From: Hyphomicrobiaceae bacterium
GTDB taxonomy: Bacteria; Pseudomonadota; Alphaproteobacteria; Rhizobiales; JAKIUO01
NCBI GenBank assembly: GCA_021647535.1
Contig: JAKIUO010000148.1
Span: forward strand, 1 to 7,395
DNA length: 7,395 bases
Reading direction: 5' to 3'
The position numbers and the translations under genes are program-made. Position 1 is the stretch's first letter. The number at the start of each line of letters is the position of its first letter. Below the pieces are notes generated by a model. That model was given only the letters and a program-made list of their open reading frames with translations. It ran no database searches and had not been told where the DNA came from. Shown here piece after piece: positions 1-6,050 of this stretch.

Positions 1-104
1 TAATTGAAGACAGGCTGAACAGACGACCCAGAAAATGTCTCAACTACAAAACCCCATATGAGGTGTTTTCAAAGACGTGCACAGATGTTGCGTTTCAATG
101 TTGA
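1..104 (+). CDS. IS30-family transposase, C-terminal end (partial)
   Basis: The frame is open from the left edge (first full codon at 3) to a TGA at 102-104 and encodes 33 residues. They contain the run LNRRPRKCLNYKTPYEVF, which is the characteristic C-terminal end of IS30-family DDE transposases (usual form: LN-RPRK-L-YKTP-EVF). The protein ends in VAFQC, a common type of ending in this family. The catalytic DDE domain lies outside the window. In IS30 elements the right inverted repeat lies at or just past the stop codon, so the element probably ends within the next few tens of bases. I could not place the exact end because the left inverted repeat is not visible. Family assignment is by recognition of the motif; activity cannot be judged. 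Confidence 0.85.
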   Translation, partial: IEDRLNRRPRKCLNYKTPYEVFSKTCTDVAFQC

Positions 105-248
105 AGGGGCGAATGAAAAAATTACAAAAACACACATTGAATAAGAGGTGAAAGGGACATGCCAAGGAGATAGTGACCAAGCAGCGTTGACATGCCCCTA
201 AATTGACGATTAGCTAAATTTGCTAAACAGAAATTATTCGCAATGGAT

Positions 249-277
249 TTGTTTTGCCTGTCATTTCCAGATAGTAT
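249..277 (+). promoter_or_regulatory. Putative sigma70-type promoter for the Uma2 gene
   Basis: TTGTTT (249-254) and TAGTAT (272-277) are separated by exactly 17 bases and lie about 48 bases before the ATG at 325. Each box is only a moderate match to TTGACA/TATAAT. The surrounding 105-324 is AT-rich and holds no convincing gene on either strand, so a promoter is expected here. Confidence 0.35.
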
Positions 278-324
278 GAGAGCAGCCAGACAAATTGAGG
301 AAACACAGCACAGGAAACATTCAG

Positions 325-882
325 ATGGGTCAGCCGGTCATCACGCCCGCCACATATGAAGACCTTGAAAAAGTCCCACCCCATATGGTCGCCGAGATCA
401 TCAATGGCGCGCTGATCACCCATCCGCGCCCGGCTCCGAAGTATGCCCATGCTGAGACTTCGTTGGCTCAGATGATGTCTCCTTTTCAAAAAGGCAGGGG
501 CGGCCCCGGTGGCTGGTGGATACTGGTTGAGTCAGAATTGCATTTAGGCGACCATGTGCTGGTGCCAGACTTGGCCGGTTGGCGTCGTGAAAATATGCCC
601 AAACTGCCGGAAACAGCCTTCTTTGAAACCCCGCCTGACTGGATCTGTGAAGTCATCTCTCCCTCCACCGCCCGCTATGACCGGCTGGAAAAACGCGACA
701 TCTATGCAACCTTCAAGGTTCTCTACCTGTGGTTCATTGAACCCGATAACCGCACACTGGAAGCCTTTGAATTGCAAAACGGCAAATGGACACTGATTGC
801 CACCCGCGCAAATGACGACGAGATCGCCATAGACCCTTTTGCCGAAGTGCCCTTTGCATTGAGTGCTCTCTGGCCCGATTAA
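325..882 (+). CDS. Uma2-family (DUF820) PD-(D/E)XK nuclease-like protein
   Basis: This 185-residue protein is a full-length match to the Uma2/DUF820 family in size and motif order. Visible landmarks are an N-terminal YEDLEKVP segment (11-18), EIINGAL (24-30), the glycine/tryptophan-rich GGPGGWWIL (59-67), VPDLAGWRR (80-88, candidate acidic residue D82), CEVISPST (108-115, candidate E109), and a Y/K-rich segment ending in LYLWFIEP (133-140). The fold is of the restriction-endonuclease type; the family's biological role is not established. I start at the ATG at 325 because AGGAAA (312-317) sits seven bases before it. An upstream TTG at 295 in the same frame lacks such a site. The gene stands alone, with a promoter-like sequence upstream and a terminator downstream, and shows no operon partner. 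Many genomes carry multiple Uma2 copies in accessory DNA. Family call is firm; function is unknown. Confidence 0.9.
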   Translation: MGQPVITPATYEDLEKVPPHMVAEIINGALITHPRPAPKYAHAETSLAQMMSPFQKGRGGPGGWWILVESELHLGDHVLVPDLAGWRRENMPKLPETAFFETPPDWICEVISPSTARYDRLEKRDIYATFKVLYLWFIEPDNRTLEAFELQNGKWTLIATRANDDEIAIDPFAEVPFALSALWPD

Positions 883-916
883 GAGTGGCCTGATAGAAAA
901 GCCCAATACAAAAGAA

Positions 917-955
917 AAGCCCCGCTCACCTGTTCCGGTGAGCGGGGCTTTTTTT
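917..955 (+). terminator. Rho-independent terminator (probably bidirectional)
   Basis: A perfect 14-bp stem (917-930 with 937-950) with a 6-base loop is followed by a T-run through 955. On the minus strand an A-rich stretch at 908-918 gives a weaker T-run, so it may also stop transcription of the convergent gene at 960-1976. It sits between the stop codons of the two converging genes. Confidence 0.92.
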
Positions 956-959
956 GCGT

Positions 960-1976
960 CTATGCATACTCCATCAATCTGACTTTTGTGCCGGTGGGCG
1001 AGGGTTGATACGTTAGCAGGCCATCCTTTTGCTTTTTCTCCAGCCGCCGCTTGACCCGGCTGACATTCGGCTTCTTGCCTTTTATGTACCAGCCCATTTC
1101 CTCGGCCAGCATCCGATAGCTGGTGGTGACGTTGCCGTTCTCGTCGACCTTGAGCTTGAGCGCCTCATAGATGCTGCCCGGCGGTTCGTTTTTTGACTTG
1201 CGCTTTGGCTTTGATCTTGCGCCAAGCAGCAGGCCGAAGGTGGCGACCAATTCGATCAGCAGCCCGGCAAAGGCGAACATGGCGTAGCGCACCTCGTCGC
1301 GGCTATAGCTGGTGAGGCGGGCGATCCCGGCTGCACCGGGGTGAGTTTCGAGCGGTGAGCCAAGGCGGACCATGGTGGCGGTTTCGCGGGTGACGATAGC
1401 CAGCAAGCGCTGTTTCTCACGGGCTTGTTTGAGTTCGCTGCGCAAATTACCGATGACAAGGCAGGAGGCCTTGCTGGCAGGAAGGGTGACATCGGTGCAA
1501 CCGGCTGTGCGCGTCCAGATGCGCTTATCGACGCTCGCCGAGCCGATCAGTGGCTCAATGGTGGCCGGTGGGCGGGCGGTGATGGCATCGGCGGCGGCGC
1601 GGGCTGTGTTGAGGCGCTGTTTTGAAGCATGCCAGGCGGCGGCCTGTCTGTCCGGTCCATCCGAGCGGTGGGCGGCGAACTGCATCAGGGTGGTGTAAGC
1701 GGCAAGGGCGGAAAATCCGACCAGTCCGGCCAGCATGAGCGTTCTGGCCCCGGCCCAGCCAAATGCGCGGTTCTTTATATCGTTCCGAATATTGGGGGCA
1801 AGTGTCGGCTTGAATAAATCGACGGCTGCCAGCATCGCCGCGCCGCCCCATCCGAGCATGCCAAACGCGGTGATGCCATTCATCGCGGCCGATCCCCCGG
1901 CAACAACCCGAACCATCGTTTCTGAAAAGGTAGGAAGTGATTCCCGAGCCTTTCTCATTGTGCTATATATAGTCAT
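960..1976 (-). CDS. Membrane protein with periplasmic Cys-pair loop and C-terminal winged-helix-like domain
   Basis: I recognise no named gene. The 338-residue product has hydrophobic segments at about 30-53, 77-101 and 230-252. Between the last two lies a hydrophilic, helix-rich region (102-228) predicted to face the periplasm, with GCTDVTLPASKASC (159-172) holding Cys160 and Cys172. After the third segment comes a strongly basic stretch (ARSKPKRKSK, 253-262), which places the C-terminus in the cytoplasm. Residues 267-338 read like a winged helix: helix YEALKLKV, helix SYRMLAEEMG, a basic recognition-type helix NVSRVKRRLEKK, then a wing. The Cys-pair loop resembles uncharacterised alphaproteobacterial membrane proteins I recall, but I cannot verify this. 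The start is ATG 1976, preceded by GAGGA about 11 bases upstream; a TTG at 1994 is in frame but weaker. It is the last gene of the leftward block and lies directly after leader copy 1. Role unknown; a membrane-tethered regulator is possible. Confidence 0.8.
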   Translation of the reverse strand: MTIYSTMRKARESLPTFSETMVRVVAGGSAAMNGITAFGMLGWGGAAMLAAVDLFKPTLAPNIRNDIKNRAFGWAGARTLMLAGLVGFSALAAYTTLMQFAAHRSDGPDRQAAAWHASKQRLNTARAAADAITARPPATIEPLIGSASVDKRIWTRTAGCTDVTLPASKASCLVIGNLRSELKQAREKQRLLAIVTRETATMVRLGSPLETHPGAAGIARLTSYSRDEVRYAMFAFAGLLIELVATFGLLLGARSKPKRKSKNEPPGSIYEALKLKVDENGNVTTSYRMLAEEMGWYIKGKKPNVSRVKRRLEKKQKDGLLTYQPSPTGTKVRLMEYA

Positions 1977-2470
1977 GGCGTATTTGATCCTCAAAAGTTA
2001 TGTACGTCATCGCGCCTCGGTGGTGTTTGCGCACCAGCCGGGGCATTTTTTTGTGTTTCCATGCCACCACACATAGCTCTGAGAGCTTAAAAAAGTTACT
2101 CCAAACCCTAGAATAACCCATTGATATAGTGTGGTAATATATGGATATACTTAGATTGCGGCTGCATGCGACAACCGCTCGGCACACTTGGCGGCGAAAC
2201 CGAAACGGCCCAGGCACGCAAGGCTGAAAAAGCAAAACGCATCCAGCTCACCTCGGCCGGTGGGCGGCATAGCTGCAGATCAGGGGCGCAACACCCCAAA
2301 TTAGCACCAGCACACCAGACACTCCCCAACATATAGCGCCTCACGGCGGAGGTGTGCCGGTCTTGAAACACCGCTGTCACAGCCCCAAAGCGGTGGGCAA
2401 ACAGGTTCGGCAGGCTGGTGCTATTCCTGTGGAGCGATTGTGAGGGGGTATTGGCACGGTTTTGGGTCAA
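1974..2470 (-). repeat. Leader repeat, copy 1 (paralogous to 5531-6035)
   Basis: This stretch between the membrane-protein ATG and the parE stop holds no convincing gene. It is a diverged, collinear copy of 5531-6035. Block A: the minus-strand ATG and the bases next to it (1974-1981, CATGGCGT on the plus strand) match 5531-5538. Block B: 2038-2082 matches 5596-5639 at 39 of 45 positions. Block C: 2318-2369 matches 5878-5929 without gaps at 39 of 52. Block D: GCGGTGGGC at 2390-2398 matches 5950-5958. Distances between blocks agree to within 2 bases (64/65, 280/282, 72/72). Similarity fades beyond about 2470. The middle part (2083-2317) is much more diverged. Confidence 0.8.
2015..2052 (+). terminator. 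Bulged hairpin plus T-tract in leader copy 1 (plus-strand terminator or structured RNA)
   Basis: The left arm 2015-2025 pairs with 2032-2036 and 2038-2043 (11 bp including one T-G pair), leaving a 6-base loop and a single bulged G at 2037. A run of seven T follows at 2046-2052. This has the form of a rho-independent terminator for a plus-strand transcript, antisense to the leader of the membrane-protein gene. The same shape with the same bulge exists in leader copy 2. Confidence 0.6.
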
Positions 2471-2572
2471 ATGATGGTAGCGGCGCGCTATTCGGCCGCC
2501 AGGACATGGACTACGTCACGCTCATTGATTTCACGGGGGTTGGCAGAAGACCTTCTTGAAAGTGGTTTTTTC

Positions 2573-2917
2573 TCAATGATCCCGCTCTGTCCGTGGCTTT
2601 TCAAGGCGCGCGAGCTTTTCTGGTAGGTCGCTTCGGACATGAACAAAGTCCACAATGATCACGCTTGTATCATCCTCGACAAACACGATGAAATGCTGAC
2701 CCGAACGGGTAAATCGCAGGTCTTCTGACAAATAGGGATCAATCAGTGCCCGACAGCTTTGCGAAGACACGGTCTCAGAGGCAACGCCGGAACACCGCGC
2801 GATCAAATCCTCTTCATAGGCCTGTGCCTGACGGGGGCCGAAGGTTTCGATCGTCCAGAGGGCGATGTCAAGAAGAGACGACTCGGCCTGTAGGGTCAGC
2901 CGCCAAGTCTTGGGCAT
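2573..2917 (-). CDS. parE: ParE-like toxin (RelE/ParE superfamily)
   Basis: This 114-residue protein has the layout of ParE toxins, which in characterised members inhibit DNA gyrase. It has an N-terminal strand LTLQAESSL (8-16), helices with the typical I-x-x-FGPRQAQAYEEDL run (23-38), a strand LRFTRSGQHFIVF (67-79), and the C-terminal VHVRSDLPEKLARL segment (92-105) that matches the family's H-x-R-x-D-L-P motif. The ATG at 2917 shares one base with the parD stop codon (TGATG), which indicates translational coupling. A TTG codon just upstream (2920) also reads in frame but is unnecessary. The antitoxin gene lies upstream in the same operon, as expected for parDE. Length and motifs look intact. 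Which gyrase-type target applies to this protein cannot be seen. Confidence 0.9.
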   Translation of the reverse strand: MPKTWRLTLQAESSLLDIALWTIETFGPRQAQAYEEDLIARCSGVASETVSSQSCRALIDPYLSEDLRFTRSGQHFIVFVEDDTSVIIVDFVHVRSDLPEKLARLEKPRTERDH

Positions 2918-3174
2918 CAAACTTTCTCTCTCGCGGTGGCAAAGGCGCGTCGGATGGCATCCTCTCCGCTTCCTTCGGCAAATTCGCCGGATCTTGCTTG
3001 TGCCAGGCCGGAAGAGAGCTGGTTGCGCAAGGCGTTGATTTCATCTTCTTCACGTTCCAAAAGGCGCAATCCTGCGCGCAAGGCTTCGCTGGCATTCTGG
3101 TAACGACCGGTTTTTACCAAGCGGTCGATTAGACTGGATTGTACATCTGTCAAAACAATGTTTCTTGTGACCAT
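2917..3174 (-). CDS. parD: ParD-like antitoxin (ribbon-helix-helix)
   Basis: This 85-residue protein begins with a ribbon-helix-helix domain: strand TRNIVLTD (3-10), helix QSSLIDRLVKTG (12-23), turn RYQNASEAL (24-32), helix RAGLRLLEREE (33-43). This is the standard ParD/CopG-type N-terminus. The acidic and flexible C-terminal part (about 45-85) is where ParD family members bind and neutralise ParE. I start at ATG 3174 because an AAGGGG site lies about 7 bases upstream and because conserved residues begin right there. A longer frame from 3210 would run through the operator palindrome. The gene is first in the parDE operon and overlaps parE by one base. Autoregulation is likely, since a perfect inverted repeat covers the predicted -10 box (3191-3213). 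Confidence 0.9.
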   Translation of the reverse strand: MVTRNIVLTDVQSSLIDRLVKTGRYQNASEALRAGLRLLEREEDEINALRNQLSSGLAQARSGEFAEGSGEDAIRRAFATAREKV

Positions 3175-3190
3175 AGGATTCCCCTTTATG

Positions 3191-3213
3191 CTATTGGCAA
3201 TATATGCCAATAG
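3191..3213. promoter_or_regulatory. Perfect palindromic operator of the parDE operon
   Basis: CTATTGGCA (3191-3199) and its exact reverse complement TGCCAATAG (3205-3213) flank a 5-base ATATA spacer. The palindrome lies 17 bases before the parD ATG and covers the predicted -10 box. In other parDE systems ParD dimers bind such inverted repeats to repress their own promoter, so this is the likely ParD binding site. Confidence 0.75.
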
Positions 3214-3227
3214 AGCCCTTTTGTCTA
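3199..3227 (-). promoter_or_regulatory. Putative parDE promoter
   Basis: On the minus strand, TAGACA (3222-3227, 4 of 6 to the -35 consensus) is separated by exactly 17 bases from TATATT (3199-3204, 5 of 6 after a one-base change from TATAAT). The -10 box is inside the operator palindrome, which fits repression by promoter occlusion. Confidence 0.6.
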
Positions 3228-3324
3228 TAAGAACCAGGTAGGGCGAAACAAGAGGCTCGGCAGGGAATATACAGGGTCATTTTGCAATACAAAACATGAA
3301 CATTTTGATCCCCGATGCATGGTC

Positions 3325-3396
3325 GGATAAGGAAGCAGCCTTTCGGCTGTTTCCTCTCCTAAGAACCGTGCATGCGAGTTTCCCAGCACACGGCTC
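3325..3396 (-). ncRNA. Group II intron domains V and VI (catalytic RNA)
   Basis: Domain V occupies 3396-3363 on the minus strand: it starts GAGCCGTG, has the GGGAAACTCG hairpin tip, and closes with CACGGTTC, 34 bases in all. Domain VI (3359-3325) is a stem with a GAAA tetraloop (GGAAACAGCC paired with GGCTGCTTCC apart from one mismatch) and a bulged A opposite 3328 near its base. These two helices form the splicing core and carry the branch point. Confidence 0.9.
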
Positions 3397-3448
3397 AAGC
3401 CGTTTTAAGGCCGGTTTCCCGACCCGGTTACTCTGTTTACCGTCAGCG

Positions 3449-4930
3449 TCACAGCCACCAATCATCCATCCTCACAAGCGAGTTTCCCCGGTTCCGAAGT
3501 GCTCGGAGCTCGAAGTAGTCCTTATAGGCTGGATCAAATGGGGTGGCGGTAGCCCTGATTTTGACATGGCGAATAATCTTTACACTCGCAGCTGAGAATA
3601 AATCCAGATGCGAAACATTACCCATCTTGTCATAGGTTGAGGTTGAAAACATCCAGTCTCGCCAGCCATTGGAGCGAAAATAACGCCGCTTGATCCAATA
3701 GGCAGGTTTTCCCGGGTGTCTTCGTCTGGCCCATGACCACAGAGCCCAAAAGATATGATGATCCACATAGCTGAAGATCTTTTTGGCAACGACGTGCCGA
3801 TGGTAGTAAGCCCACCCTCTTATTTTGAGGTTGAGCTTTCGAATGACCACCTCCGTTGGAGCTGTCTTGTGGGATTTGAGAAATTCCCGGATGCTGGCCA
3901 GATGGGCTTTCACCGATTGTCTGGACGGCTTGATAAGCAGTTTACCATCAGCATACTTGCGTACATTGAACCCGAGAAAATCAAATCCATCCCTGATATG
4001 CGTGATGCTGGTCTTCTCTTTCGATAATTCCAGCCCCCGCGTTTTCAGGAAGGCCACCACGGCGGGCATGACTGTATCCTCCAGAAGTTCTTTTGAAACT
4101 CCCGTGATGATAAAGTCGTCCGCATATCTGACAACATTGACCTTATGGCCTCTGGAAACGACCTGTTTGACAGCTCCTTCCAGACCATCCAGCGCCATGT
4201 TGGCCAGAGCCGGGGAGATTATGCCGCCTTGTGGTGTGCCAGCATCCGTTAGATAAAAAGACCCTTTTTCCATGTAGCCCGCAGCCAACCATTTCGACAG
4301 GACAGTTTTGTCTGTAGGAATATTGGCCGTCAACCACGAATGGCTGATCTGGTCAAAGCACGATTTAATATCCCCTTCGAAGATCCATTGAGCGGAGTGC
4401 TTCAGGCAAAGAGCCTGGAAGCACTGCCCAATGGCATCGGCAGGCGAACGACATGGCCGAAAGCCATAGGAGTTCTTATCCGCAGTGGTTTCCGTCACGG
4501 GTTCAAGGGCCAACAGGTATAATGCCTGCATGGCCCTGTCGCCCATGGTCGGGATACCAAGCGGACGTTTCTTGCCGTTCTTCTTGGGAATATAAATGCA
4601 TTTGAGCGGCTGTGGGCGATAGCCCTGCCGCTTTATTGACCGGACGGCATCAAATTTCTGTTTTGATGTAGTCCAGAGCTTTCCATCAACCCCGGCCGTT
4701 TTACGGCCACGGTTGCTAACAACCCGTTTCACTGCCAATAATTTAGCGTAAAACGAGTGGGTCAGGAGCCATTGCAGGGATTTCACCTTGCCCCAGCGCC
4801 GTTCCCGAGTAGCCTTTGCAATACGCATTTGCAGCCGCATTACGTGCTTTTCTATGGGTTCCCAGTCAATGCGATCCCATTTCGAGCCTGATGAAGGCGC
4901 ACCAAGCAGTGGTATTTCCATGGTTGTCAT
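3449..4930 (-). CDS. ltrA: Group II intron-encoded reverse transcriptase/maturase lacking the endonuclease domain
   Basis: The 493-residue protein has the domains of a group II intron-encoded protein in order. An N-terminal RT0-like region contains the RGRKTAGVDG motif (74-83). The reverse transcriptase fingers and palm follow, with KKNGKKRPLGIPT (116-128), GDIKSCFD (186-193, catalytic Asp187), GTPQGGIISP (231-240) and the active-site RYADD (268-272). The maturase domain X includes GWAYYHRH (372-379), followed by a DNA-binding-type region up to PFDPAYKDYF (464-473). It then stops at DDWWL, where many relatives continue into a Cys-containing HNH endonuclease. No such domain is present, and only about 50 bases separate the stop from domain V. 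I start at ATG 4930, which has AAGGA six bases upstream; an in-frame ATG at 4948 is also possible. The protein acts in intron splicing and mobility by target-primed reverse transcription. Confidence 0.93.
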   Translation of the reverse strand: MTTMEIPLLGAPSSGSKWDRIDWEPIEKHVMRLQMRIAKATRERRWGKVKSLQWLLTHSFYAKLLAVKRVVSNRGRKTAGVDGKLWTTSKQKFDAVRSIKRQGYRPQPLKCIYIPKKNGKKRPLGIPTMGDRAMQALYLLALEPVTETTADKNSYGFRPCRSPADAIGQCFQALCLKHSAQWIFEGDIKSCFDQISHSWLTANIPTDKTVLSKWLAAGYMEKGSFYLTDAGTPQGGIISPALANMALDGLEGAVKQVVSRGHKVNVVRYADDFIITGVSKELLEDTVMPAVVAFLKTRGLELSKEKTSITHIRDGFDFLGFNVRKYADGKLLIKPSRQSVKAHLASIREFLKSHKTAPTEVVIRKLNLKIRGWAYYHRHVVAKKIFSYVDHHIFWALWSWARRRHPGKPAYWIKRRYFRSNGWRDWMFSTSTYDKMGNVSHLDLFSAASVKIIRHVKIRATATPFDPAYKDYFELRALRNRGNSLVRMDDWWL

Positions 4931-5530
4931 TTGCTTTCCTTCATTCATACGGTTCTGTCAAATTCTCTTGCAATAAAAGACCCGCCGGACGTGGGCTCGC
5001 TTTCGCGCCGGAGAATATTGCACCCCGTATCCGCACCATTACAGTACGGCATTCGCTTTTTCCGGCATCCCAAGCCCGCACCACCATAGGCGGATTTCAC
5101 AATCGGCTGTCCCAATAAATCGGGAGCGATACGGGGTTTCCACGTTCCACTTCAAGAAGTGCGTAGGGTTAGATGCCATGCTTTCGACCGGGAAGGAATA
5201 ATGGCCACGAAGCTGCAACAGAAAATCAGCTCCCACCCCCCAGCGCCATTTTGGCTCAAGCCTGTCAACCACTTTGGCTTGTTCATGATCACGGTCTTTA
5301 TCACAGGTTCACATATGTTCACCATACCTACTATCTAGCCCTCACCCGGTTTGTGGTTACCAGAAGGGAAGGTTTCTTGCGTCGCCCGCCCCGTGCCAAA
5401 GCACTTTGGTACATTGTCAGCCCCGCTCTTTATTCAGGGGCATAGATTCACCCGGTGGCACGGGTGGTTTGTTCCGCCGTCAAGCGTACAAACAACTTCT
5501 CGAAGCGACTTCGTGTCGCACTTGCGTACC

Positions 5531-6035
5531 CATGGCGTCATTCTCCTATGAATGTATTCTGCGTCATCACGTCCCGGGAGTGTTCCAAGCACTCGCCGGG
5601 GCATTTTTTGCGTTTTGCTGACACCACACATAGCTCTGACTTGCTAAACAAGTGTGTCTATACCGCTGTAATTGCGTGATTAAATGCGAAGTCAATAGCT
5701 GTCCTGGAGAAGCCCCCACGATATTCTCGGCAGGGCCGGTGGAACACGGCTCCGGCAAAGCGAAACGCCAGCGGATCAGTAATGGGAGAAAGGGAAATGG
5801 GTGCGGCACGGACGGGACGGTAGGCGGCTCGGAAGTGGGTCAAGAGCACAACGGCCCGGAGCAGTGGTGGCACAGCTGATACTCCCCAATACATGGCGCT
5901 TTCAGGCAAGGGTGTGCCAGCCTTGAAACGCCCTTGGCTCGGTCATGGAGCGGTGGGCGTGTGCTTTCAGCGGACCGGCAGCACCTTCCTTAACCGGTAT
6001 CGAGGCAGGAATGGCGCAGTTTCAAGCCTGCAAAA
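5531..6035 (-). repeat. Leader repeat, copy 2 (paralogous to 1974-2470)
   Basis: This is a gene-poor stretch between the ATG of the intron-split small ORF and the brnA stop. It is collinear with 1974-2470: the ATG-proximal CATGGCGT, the 5596-5639 block (39 of 45 positions), the 5878-5929 block (39 of 52, no gaps) and the GCGGTGGGC at 5950-5958 keep the same order and almost identical spacing. Open frames within it are short, lack good start signals and are not clearly conserved between the two copies, so I call no gene here. Confidence 0.8.
5572..5609 (+). terminator. Bulged hairpin plus T-tract in leader copy 2 (plus-strand terminator or structured RNA)
   Basis: The arm 5573-5582 pairs with 5590-5594 and 5596-5600 (10 bp, extendable by a T-G pair at 5572/5601) around a 7-base loop, with a bulged G at 5595. 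T-run at 5604-5609. The bulge and the distance to the T-run match the hairpin at 2015-2052, while two stem base pairs differ by compensatory changes. It reads on the plus strand, opposite to the downstream gene. Confidence 0.6.
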
Positions 6036-6050
6036 CACGCTCTATGGTTC

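Larger units (their letters stand above)
3322..5521 (-). mobile_element. Group II intron, apparently full length (about 2.2 kb)
   Basis: Reading the minus strand, the intron starts with GTGCGAC at 5521-5515, the common 5' end of bacterial group II introns. It contains a reverse transcriptase/maturase gene, then domain V (3396-3363, 34 bases) and domain VI, and ends in AC at 3322, fitting the 3' consensus AY. The predicted branch-point A is the base opposite 3328, seven bases from the 3' end, as expected. All expected boundary features are present and no frameshift is visible in the ORF, so splicing competence is plausible. It interrupts a minus-strand frame after the codons ATG GGT ACG CAA. 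I could not confidently identify the EBS/IBS pairings. The N-terminal part of the encoded protein resembles the chloroplast-like lineage, which is an impression rather than a measured placement. Confidence 0.85.
3277..5533 (-). other. Small ORF split by the group II intron (18 codons when spliced)
   Basis: The 5' exon supplies ATG GGT ACG CAA (5533-5522) and the 3' exon supplies 14 codons and a TGA (3321-3277). The joined peptide would be MGTQHASGIKMFMFCIAK. The intron lies between codons (phase 0). AGGAG lies about ten bases before the ATG, at the same place as the site preceding the membrane-protein ATG in leader copy 1. It could be a true small peptide gene or the relic of a larger gene whose body was lost. 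No similarity to the membrane protein is visible after the ATG. Confidence 0.35.

Noticed and set aside
295..324. TTG start 10 codons upstream for the Uma2 gene
   Set aside because: The ATG at 325 has an AGGAAA site at proper distance and begins just before the conserved family N-terminus; the extra ten residues are not family-like.
2124..2146. TATAGTGT...ATATGG, resembling the brnTA operator
   Set aside because: It shares one half-site with 6621-6634 but lacks the inverted half, and its position in leader copy 1 does not correspond to the brnTA promoter in the other module.
1963..2235. 90-codon minus-strand open frame crossing the start region of the membrane protein
   Set aside because: It overlaps the ribosome-binding site and start of a better gene, contains the hairpin arms as codons, and its copy-2 counterpart runs to a stop inside the leader. 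The shared residues (SELCVV) follow from DNA-level conservation.
5173..5445. Plus-strand open frames inside the 5' part of the group II intron
   Set aside because: This region is structured intron RNA (domains I-III) read on the opposite strand; the frames have no ribosome-binding site or known motif.
5515..5533. EBS1/IBS1 pairing for the intron
   Set aside because: The last six exon bases are ACGCAA, so TTGCGT is expected in domain I; I found no full match in the 5' intron part and do not assign the site.
5572..5609. Group IIC-type targeting of the intron to the hairpin terminator
   Set aside because: Group IIC introns insert a few bases after the hairpin. Here the insertion point is about 50 bases away and the protein resembles a different lineage.
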